Below the pieces are notes generated by a model. That model saw only the letters and a list, made by a program, of their open reading frames with translations, ran no database searches and was not told the origin of the DNA. Made by a program: the position numbers and the translations under genes. From contig MGTY01000007.1 in the NCBI GenBank assembly GCA_001799695.1, positions 1 through 39,800 of the forward strand: a DNA stretch of 39,800 nucleotides, given 5' to 3'. The stretch comes from Elusimicrobia bacterium GWA2_69_24. GTDB lineage: Bacteria > Elusimicrobiota > Elusimicrobia > UBA1565. Positions 39,509 through 39,800 of this stretch are shown piece by piece. How positions within the stretch are numbered: the first letter of the stretch is position 1; every line of letters starts with the position of its first letter.

Positions 39509-39800
39509 TCAGAAGCGCGCGCCGAGCGAGACTCTTTGCACGTTGCCGAGCTGACCGAAGGGGGTGAAGGTGTAATCCGCCCGGAAGCGGCGCAGGCTGA
39601 TGCCCAGACCCGCCCCCAGGCCGCTGAAGGACGCGAGCGCCCCGCCGCCATTCCCCACGGTCCTAGCGGACTGGGACGCATAGCCCACCCGCAAAGACAG
39701 GCTCGAGAGCAGCGCATACTCGGTCCCGATGCCGACTTCCGTGCGCTTGTCATTGATCTCGCGGCGGATATCGAGGGCGAGGTGGAGCACCCCGCCGAGG
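39509..39800 (-). CDS. PorV/PorQ (UPF0164)-like outer-membrane beta-barrel protein, C-terminal part
   Basis: This is the last 96 or so residues of a protein whose start lies beyond the right edge. Alternating strands (EVGIGTEYALLSSLSLRVGY, GLGAGLGISLRRFRADYTF), the TPFGQLGNVQRVSLGARF ending and the C-terminal phenylalanine are typical of PorV/PorQ-type outer-membrane barrels. Such proteins are common in Bacteroidota, Elusimicrobiota and related Gram-negative lineages; PorV itself helps type IX secretion, but most homologues have unknown roles. The open frame continues without interruption to the window edge. The response regulator gene follows 29 bp downstream on the same strand. Confidence 0.75.
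   Translation of the reverse strand, partial: LGGVLHLALDIRREINDKRTEVGIGTEYALLSSLSLRVGYASQSARTVGNGGGALASFSGLGAGLGISLRRFRADYTFTPFGQLGNVQRVSLGARF

Overview
The window is a GC-rich, gene-dense bacterial chromosome segment. It comes from a Gram-negative organism: there are several lipoprotein signals, Sec signal peptides, and a partial outer-membrane barrel of the PorV/PorQ (UPF0164) type at the right edge. GC-biased codon use, very large secreted proteins with Pro/Ala- or Gly-rich linkers, an archaeal-style SerC and short intergenic gaps fit an uncultivated lineage such as Elusimicrobiota. That placement is inference; there is no rRNA or tRNA gene here to confirm it.

Layout from left to right. 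Positions 129-3522 (+) hold a serine operon: serC, serA and a DUF1015 gene. Positions 3523-3994 are a gene-poor spacer with palindromes and GC-rich repeats. An ornithine aminotransferase (-) follows, then two more copies of the repeat. Next is a 1037-residue protein (-) joining two CpaE/MinD-like ATPase domains to a Hanks-type kinase domain. Divergent from it, starting 29 bp away, is a 1421-residue predicted exported protein (+). It joins an archaeal CCA-adding-enzyme-like nucleotidyltransferase to an RNase R-type exoribonuclease, and is the most unusual gene here. A thioredoxin-like lipoprotein (+) meets the end of a three-gene molybdenum hydroxylase operon (-, 19078 to 13799), whose FAD subunit contains an inserted GltD-like oxidoreductase.

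From 19125 come a hydrolase lipoprotein (-), a formylglycine-generating-enzyme-like lipoprotein (+) and a HlyIII-type membrane protein (-). A continuous minus-strand block then runs from 36577 to 20756: a HAD-like protein without its catalytic aspartates, a FlgO/CsgG-VWA protein, an ADP-forming acyl-CoA synthetase, a 3322-residue giant envelope protein with 37 consecutive glycines, and HlyIII. The right end carries a deoxyhypusine-synthase-like gene with an agmatinase-family gene (+), an OmpR-type response regulator (-) and the partial barrel protein (-).

The genes suggest amino-acid and polyamine metabolism (serine synthesis, ornithine transamination, agmatine hydrolysis, possible homospermidine synthesis), an anaerobic-type redox and energy module (Mo hydroxylase, acyl-CoA synthetase making ATP), and an envelope set of large, mostly unrecognised proteins. 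Several genes lack a Shine-Dalgarno sequence and have a -10-like hexamer only 5-8 nt from the start codon, which suggests frequent leaderless transcription.
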